Assembly: GCA_036388475.1 (NCBI GenBank)
Contig: DASVRT010000094.1
Coordinates: 1 to 64,000 of the forward strand
Direction: 5' to 3'
DNA: 64,000 nucleotides
DNA from: JALZHR01 sp036388475
Lineage (GTDB): Bacteria; Acidobacteriota; Blastocatellia; Pyrinomonadales; Pyrinomonadaceae
A program made the position numbers and the translations under genes. This document shows, one piece after another, positions 40,313-48,793 of the stretch; position 1 is the stretch's first letter; every line of letters starts with the position of its first letter. The notes under the pieces were generated by a model. The model searched no databases, had not been told where the DNA came from, and saw only the letters and a list, made by a program, of their open reading frames with translations.

Positions 40313-40948
40313 TTTGAAAACGATGCCGATGCCGAAACGGAAATTGTTATCGACGCGACTGTTGGAATAAATCGGGTTGTAATCGACCTGAATGGCGCGA
40401 AAGTCGATTTTATCGTTGATTTTTATATCCAGACCGCCGCCGAAAGCGCCCGCGATGCCCGTATCGGTAAAAGTCGCATTGCCGATGAAGTTAGTCGCCG
40501 GCGGGCAATTCCCGGAAGCGCAGGCGAGGTTTTTAAACCGGCTGCGATTGACGGCAACGCCGCCGAGCGCGAAGGCGAACGGCTTGAACCTGGCTTTCGA
40601 GGCGTTGTCTTTAACCTGGACGCCGCCCAGAAAATTGTAAACGGAACGATTGTAATCCTGTTGAAACTCGAATGAGCCGCCCGACGGGTTCGGAACCGCG
40701 CCGTGCAGCGTGGTATTTTCATAAGCGCCCGAAATCGTTCCGCGAATGCCGAAATAACGTCTGATATTGCGCGTGTAAGAACCTTCGAAACCGTTTAAGT
40801 TGCGGCGACCGCCCTCATCGACCTGCTGGTGCGAGAAGCCGCCGTAAAATTCGTTCTTGTTATATTCGTCGTCGTTACTTGTTTGAGCAAAAACGGCGCT
40901 GCTCAAAACAATCGAAAGGCAGATTGCCTTGATTAATTTATTTATCAT
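40310..40948 (-). CDS. Outer-membrane beta-barrel protein
   Basis: 212 residues with a signal peptide (MINKLIKAICLSIVLSSAVFA). The mature part alternates polar and hydrophobic residues in strands such as NEFYGGFSHQQVDEGGR, GIRGTISGAYENTTLHG and GVQVKDNASKARFKPFAFAL. It ends NNFRFGIGIVFK, the aromatic-terminal strand seen in outer-membrane barrels. Size fits an eight-stranded OmpX/OmpW-like barrel. Two cysteines (ACASGNCPP) lie in one probable external loop. Ribosome site AAGGAG lies before the ATG. Confidence 0.78.
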   Translation of the reverse strand: MINKLIKAICLSIVLSSAVFAQTSNDDEYNKNEFYGGFSHQQVDEGGRRNLNGFEGSYTRNIRRYFGIRGTISGAYENTTLHGAVPNPSGGSFEFQQDYNRSVYNFLGGVQVKDNASKARFKPFAFALGGVAVNRSRFKNLACASGNCPPATNFIGNATFTDTGIAGAFGGGLDIKINDKIDFRAIQVDYNPIYSNSRVDNNFRFGIGIVFK

Positions 40949-41165
40949 TACATTTTCTCCTTTTTGAGTTTAATTTTTCAGAGTCCGGACACAAAAAGAG
41001 CCTTACAGATTGTTTGAAACTGCTACATTCTACAAGGCTTTATGCGTTTTTCGCGTGTTCACGAAACTAGATGAGGCGAGTTTCGAAATTAGTTGCTTCG
41101 GCGCGGAAAAATTTTAACGTTCGAGGTCGCAAACGAAAGGTTTGGCGCAAAAATAAAAAAGGAAA

Positions 41166-41200
41166 AATTGTAAATTGTAAATTGTAAATTCTAAATTGCG
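41166..41200. repeat. AATTGTA heptanucleotide array
   Basis: AATTGTA AATTGTA AATTGTA AATTCTA AATTGCG in strict 7-bp steps, just past the 3' end of the GNAT-like gene. The 40949-41229 gap otherwise holds the leader of the barrel gene. Confidence 0.8.
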
Positions 41201-41229
41201 GAAGGTTTCAGATTAATTAACCGATTTTT

Positions 41230-42045
41230 TTATCTTTTCAGATGCCATTTCGTGCGCGTGTAGGCGATGCGAAAGCCGTTTTTCTCGGCGTTGCGCTGCG
41301 ATTGGCTGCCGGGCAGCGCGCCCATCGCCGCTAGGCGGCAGCCTCGCGCGGCGGCATAGCGCAAACGCGCGTCGAGCAGCACGTTTTGCGCGCCTTGCCG
41401 GCGTCCTGCGGGAACGGTGCTCGCGCCCGCCAGCACGGCGACGTCATCGTAAATATAAAGCATTCCGGCGGAAATCGGTTCGCCCGCCAGCTCGGCGAGA
41501 AAAGGAACTCCGCCGTTCGTCGCCGCGCAGATTTGACCGAATTGAAACATAAAATCGGCAAGACCTTCGGCTTCGGTCGCCCATCCGTTCGCCGAAGTCT
41601 GCGCCCAGAGCCTTTCTTCGCCTTTTTCGATTATTCGGGTTTTTATCTGCGGATTGACCGGCAAAGCGGGCGCGGTTTCGTTTTCGAGCGCGCGATACAT
41701 TACGCTGGACAGCTCGATCGGCTGATATCCGCGCTCATTTAATAATTCCACCAGCGCCATTCCCGCCAGCGGGCTGACTTCGTGAAAAACCGGCGCGTTG
41801 TGTTTTTTGAAAAAAGCTTCGATTCGTTCCATCCCGGCGTCGGTTATTTCGTCAAAGACGCCGAGCCCGAAAGTCTGCGTCAGCGGCGATTCGATGCCGT
41901 CGAACATCGCATACACGCCGCCGACTTCTATCCATTCCGCGCCGCTTTCGGGAAACATCGCGGCGCGCGCTTCAACAAAATCCGCGTTGCTGCGCGCCTC
42001 GGCGCGTTCCAGTTTCCGCGATAAATTTTTGTCTGAATATATCAT
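41230..42045 (-). CDS. GNAT-family acetyltransferase
   Basis: 271 residues from the ATG at 42045 (MIYSDKNLSRKLERAEARSN); the frame extends to 42156 only through repeat sequence. Two-part protein: an N-terminal half (degenerate GNAT-like, FGLGVFDEITDAGMERIEAF) and a C-terminal acetyl-CoA-binding half (AGMLYIYDDVAVLAGASTV, PAGRRQGAQNVLLDARLRYA). It ends GFRIAYTRTKWHL, typical of GNAT domains. Substrate unknown. Confidence 0.7.
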   Translation of the reverse strand: MIYSDKNLSRKLERAEARSNADFVEARAAMFPESGAEWIEVGGVYAMFDGIESPLTQTFGLGVFDEITDAGMERIEAFFKKHNAPVFHEVSPLAGMALVELLNERGYQPIELSSVMYRALENETAPALPVNPQIKTRIIEKGEERLWAQTSANGWATEAEGLADFMFQFGQICAATNGGVPFLAELAGEPISAGMLYIYDDVAVLAGASTVPAGRRQGAQNVLLDARLRYAAARGCRLAAMGALPGSQSQRNAEKNGFRIAYTRTKWHLKR

Positions 42046-42054
42046 TCCTTTAGA

Positions 42055-42190
42055 ATGACGAATTGCGAATTGCGAAATTACGAACCGGAAGAAATAACCT
42101 TTGACCTTTAAGAACACAGCCGTATCAAAGCTTAAAGCCGTAAAGTCAAAAATCAATCATCCGTAATTCGTAATTTCGTCATTCGTCATT
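42055..42190. repeat. GAATTGC hairpin with long spacer
   Basis: AATGACGAATTGCGAATTGC (42054-42073) and the complement GTAATTCGTAATTTCGTC, ATTCGTCATT (42162-42190) are separated by about 78 nt. Confidence 0.7.
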
Positions 42191-42192
42191 GA

Positions 42193-42558
42193 TTAAAGCG
42201 GTTCCCAGAGTTCGATTTTGTTGTCTTCCGGGTCGAGAATCCAGCCGAATTTTCCGTAGTCGCCGTCCTCGGTTTCGTCGAAAACGTGAACGCCTTCCGC
42301 GCGTAAAGCTTCCAATAATTCAAACAGATTTTCCACGCGCAGATTAAGCATAAACTCTTTTGCCGACGGGTCGAAATACTGCGTGTCCTGTTTAAAAAGC
42401 GAAAAAGCCGTCCAGCCTTTTTCTTTTTCCTGAAACTGAAAATCCGTGTAAACTTTGCCGCCGAAATCAATGCCGAGATATTTCTGATACCATTCAGCCA
42501 ATGCTTCCGGGTCCTTCGCTTTGAAAAATATACCGCCGATGCCGATGACTCTTTTCAT
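42193..42558 (-). CDS. VOC-fold (glyoxalase/bleomycin-resistance-like) protein
   Basis: 121 residues from the ATG at 42558 (MKRVIGIGGIFFKAKDPEAL); the upstream extension is repeat-encoded. VOC signature features: GIFFKAKDPEALAEWYQKYL in the first beta-alpha unit and DYGKFGWILDPEDNKIELWE in the second. The ending IELWEP contains the usual metal-ligand Glu. The family includes glyoxalases, dioxygenases and drug-binding proteins; no substrate can be assigned. Confidence 0.82.
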   Translation of the reverse strand: MKRVIGIGGIFFKAKDPEALAEWYQKYLGIDFGGKVYTDFQFQEKEKGWTAFSLFKQDTQYFDPSAKEFMLNLRVENLFELLEALRAEGVHVFDETEDGDYGKFGWILDPEDNKIELWEPL

Positions 42559-42567
42559 ATTTTTTAT

Positions 42568-42669
42568 TTTGCCACAAGGAAAGACAAGGCGAAAGGTAAA
42601 GAATAAATTAATTTCTTCGTTTTGCCTTTTCACGTTTTACTTTTGCCTTGAAATTCTCTGTGGCAAAAT
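42568..42669. repeat. Heptad hairpin in divergent region
   Basis: TTTTGCCACAAGG...AAGGCGAAAGG on the left pairs with CCTTTTCACG...CTTGAAATT and TGTGGCAAAA on the right. It separates the VOC gene from the LigD-type gene. Confidence 0.7.
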
Positions 42670-42675
42670 AGAATT

Positions 42676-43119
42676 ATGCGAAAACGTTTTGTCATTCACG
42701 AGCATCACGCGAGGCGTTTGCATTTCGATTTGCGACTGGAAATCGACGGCGTTTTAAAATCGTGGGCGGTGCCGAAAGGCGTTTCGATGAATCCGGCGGA
42801 GAAAAGATTAGCCGTCGCCGTGCCCGACCATTCAATCGGCTACATCAATTTTGAAGGAACGCTTGCCGAAGGAACTTACGGCGCGGGCGAAGTGCGCGTC
42901 TGGGACAGCGGCGAATTTGAAACGCCGGGCGACGCGTCCGCCCAACTGCGCAAGGGAAAACTGATTTTTACGTTCTCCGGCGGAAAATTAAAAGGCGAGT
43001 TTACGCTCCTGAAAATGTGGAATCAGGAAAAGAACTGGCTGATTATCAAATCGCGCGACGAATTTGCCGATAAAAATTGGAAGCTGGAAACGGTTCTAAA
43101 AAAGATGAACGATGAATGA
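42676..43119 (+). CDS. Stand-alone LigD-type 3'-phosphoesterase
   Basis: 147 residues. The N-terminus FVIHEHHARRLHFDLRLEID contains the HxxxxxHxDxRLE metal-binding core of the DNA ligase D phosphoesterase domain. VLKSWAVPKGVSMNP and FEGTLAEGTYGAGEVRVWD follow as in the family. In LigD this domain trims 3' ends during non-homologous end joining. Here it is a separate gene; no ligase, polymerase or Ku gene is in the window. Confidence 0.85.
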   Translation: MRKRFVIHEHHARRLHFDLRLEIDGVLKSWAVPKGVSMNPAEKRLAVAVPDHSIGYINFEGTLAEGTYGAGEVRVWDSGEFETPGDASAQLRKGKLIFTFSGGKLKGEFTLLKMWNQEKNWLIIKSRDEFADKNWKLETVLKKMNDE

Positions 43120-43199
43120 TAAGCGATGAATTAAAAAGACGAAATGCAAAAATTGCAATTCATCGTTTCGCCTTCACGCGTTCATCTTTTTCCTTTTTC
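43118..43199. repeat. GATGAAT/GATAAGC hairpin
   Basis: GAACGATGAATGATAAGCGA with GATGAATT on the left. AATTCATCG...GCGTTCATC on the right. It lies between convergent genes. Confidence 0.75.
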
Positions 43200-44466
43200 A
43201 GACAATCGCCTGTCCCTGTTCCATTCTCGCAAAATAGACCGCGATAAAAACCGCGATAATCATAATTGCCGCCGCCGTCCAGAAAGTACGTTGAATGGTC
43301 GTATTGTCGACCTGATTCAGCGCGTTGTTCAGCAGAATGCCGCCGACCGCGGGACCGATTGCCCGCGCCAGACTCGCGCCCGACTGCATTACGCCGAGCG
43401 CTTTGCCCTGCTCTTTTTCGCTCGATATTTTCGACGCGAGGCTCGATAGAGCGGGCGCAGCTAGCGCATTGCCGATTGCCATCACGGCGACGACCGCAAG
43501 CAAACCGGACAATCCGCCGTAATCGGGCGCGATGTACGGAATGGCGAAAAAAGCCGCCGTCATCATTAAACAACCGACCACGGTTAAAGAGTTTTCGCCG
43601 AATTTATTAACCAGCCGGTTAAAAAATCCGCCTTGAAAAATCACCGCCAGCGCGCCGATAAAAGCGAAAATATAACCGTTTTGCTCGGCGCTGTAGCCGA
43701 AGCGAAAAATCGTGTAAAGAACAAAGGCGTAAGTCATTATCGAAAACGCCGTGACGAGAAAAAAGTAAATCGCCGCCAGCGTTCCGAAACGTGCGTCGCG
43801 CAACGACTCGAAAAGTTCCGCCAAACGGTTTTTGCGTTTTTCGGTTTCTCCGAACACGCCTTTTTGGATTGTTTCCGGCAGAATAAAATAAAGCAGAATC
43901 GCGTTGACGAAAGATAAAACGGCGGCGAAAAGAAACGGAACCTGAATGCCGTAACGACTCAAAATTCCGCCGATTGCCGGACCGAAAATAAATCCGAGAC
44001 CGAACGTCGCGCCGAAAAGCCCCATTCCTTTTGCCCGGTTTTCGCGCGTCGTCACGTCGGCGATGTAGGCTTGCGCGGTCGAAAGGTTTCCGCCCGTAAT
44101 GCCCGCGATAATGCGTCCGGCGAAAACCATCCAGAGCGCAAAGGCGTAGCCGATAAACAGATAACCGAGCGCCGAGCCGAGCAAGGAAAAAAACAAAATC
44201 GGGCGCCGTCCGTATTTATCCGAGAGACTGCCTAAGATGGGCGAGAAAATAAACTGCATCAGGCTGTAAGAGGCGAAAAGCAGCCCGATGTCGAAAGGCG
44301 TGGCTTTAAAAGCTTCGCTTTCGACGTAGTACGGGAGAGCGGGAATAACGATGCCGAAACCTAGCAAGTCGATAAAAACCGTGACGAAAATAATGATAAG
44401 CGGTTTCGTGAAAAACTTTTCGCTTTCCGTTTCGGTACTTTTTTCGGCAAACTTATCCTGGCGCAT
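43198..44466 (-). CDS. MFS exporter, TetA-like
   Basis: 422 residues from the ATG at 44466 (MRQDKFAEKSTETESEKFF); the upstream extension overlaps the divergent promoter. Twelve likely TM helices. Loop 2-3 motif GSLSDKYGRRPILFFSLLG is the MFS motif A, and an antiporter-type motif (GPAIGGILSRYG) sits in TM5. The sequence IIIFVTVFIDLLGFGIVIPA at TM1 is typical of TetA/drug-H+ antiporters. Likely an efflux pump; the substrate is not predictable. Confidence 0.85.
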   Translation of the reverse strand: MRQDKFAEKSTETESEKFFTKPLIIIFVTVFIDLLGFGIVIPALPYYVESEAFKATPFDIGLLFASYSLMQFIFSPILGSLSDKYGRRPILFFSLLGSALGYLFIGYAFALWMVFAGRIIAGITGGNLSTAQAYIADVTTRENRAKGMGLFGATFGLGFIFGPAIGGILSRYGIQVPFLFAAVLSFVNAILLYFILPETIQKGVFGETEKRKNRLAELFESLRDARFGTLAAIYFFLVTAFSIMTYAFVLYTIFRFGYSAEQNGYIFAFIGALAVIFQGGFFNRLVNKFGENSLTVVGCLMMTAAFFAIPYIAPDYGGLSGLLAVVAVMAIGNALAAPALSSLASKISSEKEQGKALGVMQSGASLARAIGPAVGGILLNNALNQVDNTTIQRTFWTAAAIMIIAVFIAVYFARMEQGQAIV

Positions 44467-44563
44467 TAAAATTTTAAATTTAGAGCCTTTACTGCTCAGA
44501 TTTTTGTTTTGTAGTAAGATAACAAAATTAAAACATAACATCATTACGGAGTTTGCCAAAGCA

Positions 44564-46429
44564 ATGAAATTACGAACCGAAGGGAAGATTATTTTAGTTT
44601 TAATCTGTGCCCTTATTTTTTCTATGAATCAGGAAACGAACGCGCAACGGAAGAAACCCAAACCGAAAAAAACAACGATTACAATGATGGAAACCGTTCC
44701 GGTTTTACCGGAAATCAGCTACACGGTTTCGATGTCGAAGCCGTGGACGCACCTGCTGGAAGTCGAAATGCGTCTGAAAGCTCCGGCGATGCCCGAAAAA
44801 ACGGAAATCCTGATGCCGGTCTGGACGCCGGGCAGCTATCTGGTGCGCGAATACGCGCGCCACGTGCAGGATTTTTCTGTCAGGGACGCGAGCGGCGTCG
44901 TTCTCGGCTGGCGGAAGACGAATAAAAATACTTGGCAGATTGATTCGAAAGGCGCTGCCGAGCTGCTGGTGACTTACAAAGTTTACGCCAATGAATTGAC
45001 CGTTCGCACGAATGAATTAAACGACGAGCACGCTTTTTTCACCAACGCCGCGCTGTTGATGTATCCGAAAGACGCGCTCGCCGCGCCTTCGACGGTGAAG
45101 GTCGTGCCTTTCGGAACGTGGAAAATCGCGACCGGCTTGCCGAAAGTCGCCGGGCAGGAAAACACTTTTCGCGCGGAAAATTTCGATATTCTTTACGATT
45201 CGCCGTTCGAGGTCGCGGATTTTGCGGAAACGACTTTTGACGTGCGCGGAAAGCCGCATCGTTTCGTGATTACGGGCGAAGGAAATTACGATTTGCCGAG
45301 AATTGCGCGCGATACGGCGAAAATCGTCGAGGAAGGCGCGAAGATTTTCGGCGAGATACCTTATAACGATTATGTTTTCATTCTTAACCTGCGCGGCGGC
45401 GGCGGTCTCGAACATCTTAATTCGACGGCGCTGCAATGGAACAAATTCGGCTTTAAACCCGACGCGCGCTACACGGATTTTCTGACGCTCGTCGCGCACG
45501 AACATTTTCACGCGTGGAACGTCAAGCGCCTGCGTCCCGACGCTTTAGGTCCGTTTGATTACAACAACGAAAATTACACGCGCCTGCTCTGGGTCGCCGA
45601 AGGCGGCACGGCTTATTACGAAAGCCTGCTCGTCGAGCGCGCCGGTTTGCTTTCCGACAAAGATTTTCTGAGCGGCAAAGCCACGCAGATTCAAGGTCTG
45701 CAAAATCGTCCCGGACGTTTTCAAACCAGCGTCGAGGAAGCGAGCTTTGACGCGTGGATTAAGTATTACCGGCAGGACGAAAATGCGGTCAATAATCAGA
45801 TTTCGTATTACGACAAAGGCGAAATCGTCAATTTTCTGCTCGACATCGAGATTCGCACGGCGTCGAACGGCGCAAAATCGCTGGACGACGTGATGCGCCA
45901 TTTGTATAACGAATTTTACAAGAAAAACAAAAATTACACGCCGGAAGATTACCAGAAAATTTCGGAAATGATGGCGGGAAAATCCCTGAACGACTTTTTC
46001 TCGAAATACGTTCGCGGGCGCGAAGAAATCGATTACAACTCGATTTTAAACGGCGTCGGCTTGCAGCTAACGACCAGCGGTCGCCCGCAAGCCTATCTCG
46101 GCGCAAATCTCTCGCAGCAGGGCGACCGTCTGACCGTGACTTCGATTCCGTCGGACACGCCCGCTTATGAACAGGGCTTGAATACGAGCGACCAAATCCT
46201 GGCGATTGACGGCTATCGCGCCAGCCAGCAGTTTTTGCAGTCGTATCTGGGCGAAAAAAAAGTCGGCGATAAAATCAAGCTGACGGTTTTCCGCTTTGAC
46301 GCGCTTCGGGAAATCGAAATCACGCTCGGCGCCACCAAACCGCAGAATTATAAAATCGTCGCGGTCGAAAATCCGACCGACGCGCAGAAAGCTTTGTATA
46401 AAGCCTATTTGGGAACTGATTTAAAGTAG
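44564..46429 (+). CDS. M61-family peptidase with PDZ domain
   Basis: 621 residues from the ATG at 44564; ribosome site ACGGAG upstream. Signal peptide (KIILVLICALIFSMNQETNA). N-terminal beta domain of M61 proteins (PWTHLLEVEMRLKAP, MPVWTPGSYLVREYARHVQD). Zinc motif HEHFHAWNVKRLRP (HExxH) with downstream GGTAYYESLLVERAG carrying the third ligand Glu. C-terminal PDZ (~520-600; DRLTVTSIPSDTPAYEQGL). Resembles glycyl aminopeptidases acting in the periplasm. Divergent from the MFS gene across 97 nt. Confidence 0.87.
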   Translation: MKLRTEGKIILVLICALIFSMNQETNAQRKKPKPKKTTITMMETVPVLPEISYTVSMSKPWTHLLEVEMRLKAPAMPEKTEILMPVWTPGSYLVREYARHVQDFSVRDASGVVLGWRKTNKNTWQIDSKGAAELLVTYKVYANELTVRTNELNDEHAFFTNAALLMYPKDALAAPSTVKVVPFGTWKIATGLPKVAGQENTFRAENFDILYDSPFEVADFAETTFDVRGKPHRFVITGEGNYDLPRIARDTAKIVEEGAKIFGEIPYNDYVFILNLRGGGGLEHLNSTALQWNKFGFKPDARYTDFLTLVAHEHFHAWNVKRLRPDALGPFDYNNENYTRLLWVAEGGTAYYESLLVERAGLLSDKDFLSGKATQIQGLQNRPGRFQTSVEEASFDAWIKYYRQDENAVNNQISYYDKGEIVNFLLDIEIRTASNGAKSLDDVMRHLYNEFYKKNKNYTPEDYQKISEMMAGKSLNDFFSKYVRGREEIDYNSILNGVGLQLTTSGRPQAYLGANLSQQGDRLTVTSIPSDTPAYEQGLNTSDQILAIDGYRASQQFLQSYLGEKKVGDKIKLTVFRFDALREIEITLGATKPQNYKIVAVENPTDAQKALYKAYLGTDLK

Positions 46430-46432
46430 ATT

Positions 46433-46525
46433 CAAACAGGATAGACAGGATGAGCAGGGTTAGGGAATTATTCAACTTAAATTTTGCTTTTAATCCAGTA
46501 AATCCTGTCTATCCTGTTTAAATTT
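46433..46525. repeat. CCTGT-word hairpin
   Basis: CAAACAGGATAGACAGGATG on the left. AATCCTGTCTATCCTGTTT on the right; this 19-mer recurs exactly at 16203-16221. Confidence 0.75.
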
Positions 46526-46536
46526 TATTCGAGAAA

Positions 46537-47808
46537 ATGCGAAACTTTTCAAAAATTCTTTTCGTCGTCGGTCTTGCACTTTTAACGGCTTGCCAGCGTA
46601 ATATTTTTCAATCGCCGACGGTCGCTCCGGCGAGCTTAAGAGACGTGCCGGCTTTGAAGCTGAATTTTCGATTCGAGTCGGACGTGCCCGCGCCGTCCGT
46701 CGCCAATCAGACGCAGTCGAATGAAGAGCGAATTCAGTCCGTCCAAACCGATTTTGACACGAATCGACCGCAGGAAGTGCTGGATAAAACGCTCGCTTCG
46801 CCGGACAAAAAACGCGTTTTAGCCGTTTATCATAAAGCGGAAGATTTGCAGGCGGAATTTCGGCTGGATATGTATTCGGCGGACGGCAGGCTTTTGCGAA
46901 AAATCACGCCGAACGGGTTGGCGGTACATTTTCCGGACACGGTTGTCTGGTCGCCCGATTCGACCAATGTTGCGTTTGTCGGGATGATGCGCGTCGGCAA
47001 TCAGGCGAGCGCGTCGCCGACTCCGGCAGTTACCGAACCGGCGCCAGACGTTAATGCGAACACAAATATTGATGCCGAAACGGACGCGAACGCGAATGCG
47101 AACGTGGTCGTTCCGGCAGCCACGCCGGAGCCGCCCGCGTCGGTTTTGACTTTTCGCACCGAGCAGATTTATCTCTGCAATGCGGACGGCGGCGATTTAA
47201 AGCCGATTACGCAAAACGAAGGCTTGATTTATTTTTATTTTGCCTGGTCGCCGGACAGTTCCGCGCTGGCGACGCTGGCGGCGACGATTCGGGAATGGCA
47301 GTTCGGACAGGTGCAGGCTGACCAGCGAATGGAAATGTTTGCTCCGTCGGGCAGACCGCGATTGGTGGAAAAAACCGGCAGAATCCGGCTTCTGGACGAT
47401 AATCTGACCAAAGTCCAGCCCGTCTGGTCGCCCGATTCGGCAAAAGTGGCGGTCGCCTTCGATAAAGACGTGCGGATTTACGACGCCATCAGCGACGCGC
47501 CGACGCAAGCCGCGATTCCGCTGAAAAATGCTCTGCTGCTTTCCTCGCAAAAATTCGATAACGATTTGCGCATAAAAGAACAGGGCGGAAACACGCAGGC
47601 GACCAACACGAATGCGGAAGTCAACACGCTGCCCGACGAGAATATGCTCGTTTCATTTAACCCGATTACCGAGCTCGAATGGACTGAACCGGCGATGCTC
47701 TATGTGCAGACCGGCTATATCCGCGAGATGAAAAACACGGCGGACAGCGCGCGCAGCTATCTGCGCTGGCACCGCCTGATTTTCAGTCCGCAAGCCATCG
47801 CTTTATAA
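46537..47808 (+). CDS. WD40-like (PD40) lipoprotein
   Basis: 423 residues with lipobox (FVVGLALLTACQRN). Three or more TolB-type PD40 motifs: DTVVWSPDSTNVAFVG, FAWSPDSSALATLA and PVWSPDSAKVAVAFD. A low-complexity N/A/P region (~165-200) interrupts the propeller. A membrane-anchored propeller of the TolB-like class usually acts as a scaffold or sensor. It forms a possible operon with the DinB gene 20 nt downstream. Confidence 0.75.
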   Translation: MRNFSKILFVVGLALLTACQRNIFQSPTVAPASLRDVPALKLNFRFESDVPAPSVANQTQSNEERIQSVQTDFDTNRPQEVLDKTLASPDKKRVLAVYHKAEDLQAEFRLDMYSADGRLLRKITPNGLAVHFPDTVVWSPDSTNVAFVGMMRVGNQASASPTPAVTEPAPDVNANTNIDAETDANANANVVVPAATPEPPASVLTFRTEQIYLCNADGGDLKPITQNEGLIYFYFAWSPDSSALATLAATIREWQFGQVQADQRMEMFAPSGRPRLVEKTGRIRLLDDNLTKVQPVWSPDSAKVAVAFDKDVRIYDAISDAPTQAAIPLKNALLLSSQKFDNDLRIKEQGGNTQATNTNAEVNTLPDENMLVSFNPITELEWTEPAMLYVQTGYIREMKNTADSARSYLRWHRLIFSPQAIAL

Positions 47809-47828
47809 GAAGAAAAGGAAAGCAAAGA

Positions 47829-48374
47829 ATGATTTACAACAGTATTGCCGAAATTTTTGATTCGATTGATAAAACGAGAGAAAAATTAACTGACGCGGTT
47901 TCAGATTTATCTGATGCCGAATTAAATTTTCGTCCCGCCGAAAATGTCTGGACGGTTGCCGAGCTGGTCGAGCACGTCGCCAAAACCGAAGCGAGTATTG
48001 TTCCGCTCGTTTTTCGTTTATTGAAAAATGCCGAAGAGCAAGGCGCGCAGTCGGACGGCACGATAAATCCGCCGATTTCGCTCGCCGGGCAGAGCGAAAA
48101 GGCTCGAACGACCAAGTTTCAGGCGCCTGAAATGATTCGCCCGGAAGGAACGGCGAGCGTTTCCGAATCTCTGTTGAAACTGACGGAATCGCGCGCAACA
48201 ATCGGCAGTCTGCGTGCCCGGCTGGAAGCGGTCGATTTATCGAACACGGCTTTCCCGCATCCGGCTTTCGGCAAATTAAATCTCTATCAATGGCTGGCTT
48301 TTATCGGTCTGCACGAAGGACGACATCTGGAACAAATCGAGAAACTTCTGGCGCAGGCGCGGGAATCAAATTAA
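47829..48374 (+). CDS. DinB-family protein
   Basis: 181 residues. Four-helix DinB/DfsB fold with the three metal-site histidines recognisable: AELVEHVAKTE (first His) and LAFIGLHEGRHLEQIEKL (the HxxxH pair). Residues FRPAENVWTVAELVEHV match the family. Members are metal-binding thiol-transferases or hydrolases; exact reaction unknown. Precedes the tRNA gene. Confidence 0.8.
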   Translation: MIYNSIAEIFDSIDKTREKLTDAVSDLSDAELNFRPAENVWTVAELVEHVAKTEASIVPLVFRLLKNAEEQGAQSDGTINPPISLAGQSEKARTTKFQAPEMIRPEGTASVSESLLKLTESRATIGSLRARLEAVDLSNTAFPHPAFGKLNLYQWLAFIGLHEGRHLEQIEKLLAQARESN

Positions 48375-48379
48375 ACGAT

Positions 48380-48408
48380 TTGCGAGCCGCAAAACTTTCT
48401 ACTAAACT
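48380..48408 (+). promoter_or_regulatory. Candidate promoter of the tRNA gene
   Basis: TTGCGA (48380-48385), 17-nt spacer, TAAACT (48403-48408), ending 11 nt before the first tRNA base. Confidence 0.45.
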
Positions 48409-48419
48409 ATTTCCTGTTT

Positions 48420-48492
<73 letters not shown>

Positions 48493-48511
48493 TTTAAAAT
48501 TTTTAATGATT

Positions 48512-48538
48512 AAGAGTTGCGCAAGCGGCTCTTTTTTA
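48512..48538 (+). terminator. Terminator of the tRNA gene
   Basis: AAGAGTTGC pairs with GCGGCTCTT around a GCAA tetraloop, followed by six T. Confidence 0.85.
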
Positions 48539-48630
48539 TTCAAACAGATTTCCTTTGACACTCGCATAATTGGTAGAAATGTTCACCCGTTTCCGAAGAA
48601 TAAAAAATTAACCGGGCAAGTTTTTAAAAC

Positions 48631-48661
48631 AAAAAAAAGCCCGCCTTTTCAGACGGGCTTT
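48631..48661 (-). terminator. Terminator of the hybrid histidine kinase gene
   Basis: AAAGCCCG (48636-48643) pairs with CGGGCTTT (48654-48661). On the minus strand a T8 tract follows. It lies ~130 nt past the kinase stop codon. Apart from this and the tRNA terminator I see nothing in 48493-48793. Confidence 0.75.
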
Positions 48662-48793
48662 AAGCTATTCTGTATTAAACATCGGAGGAGAAAATTCCGT
48701 ATATTCAAATATAAACACGCCGGGATTTACAGAAAGTTCCAAAAAAAACTACAAATTATTTTCCCGCCAGTTAAATCATTGAAAAAAGCCGGT

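Noticed and set aside
44351..44563. 71-residue extension of the M61 peptidase
   Set aside because: It is antisense to the 5' part of the MFS gene; the signal peptide and ribosome site define the start at 44564.
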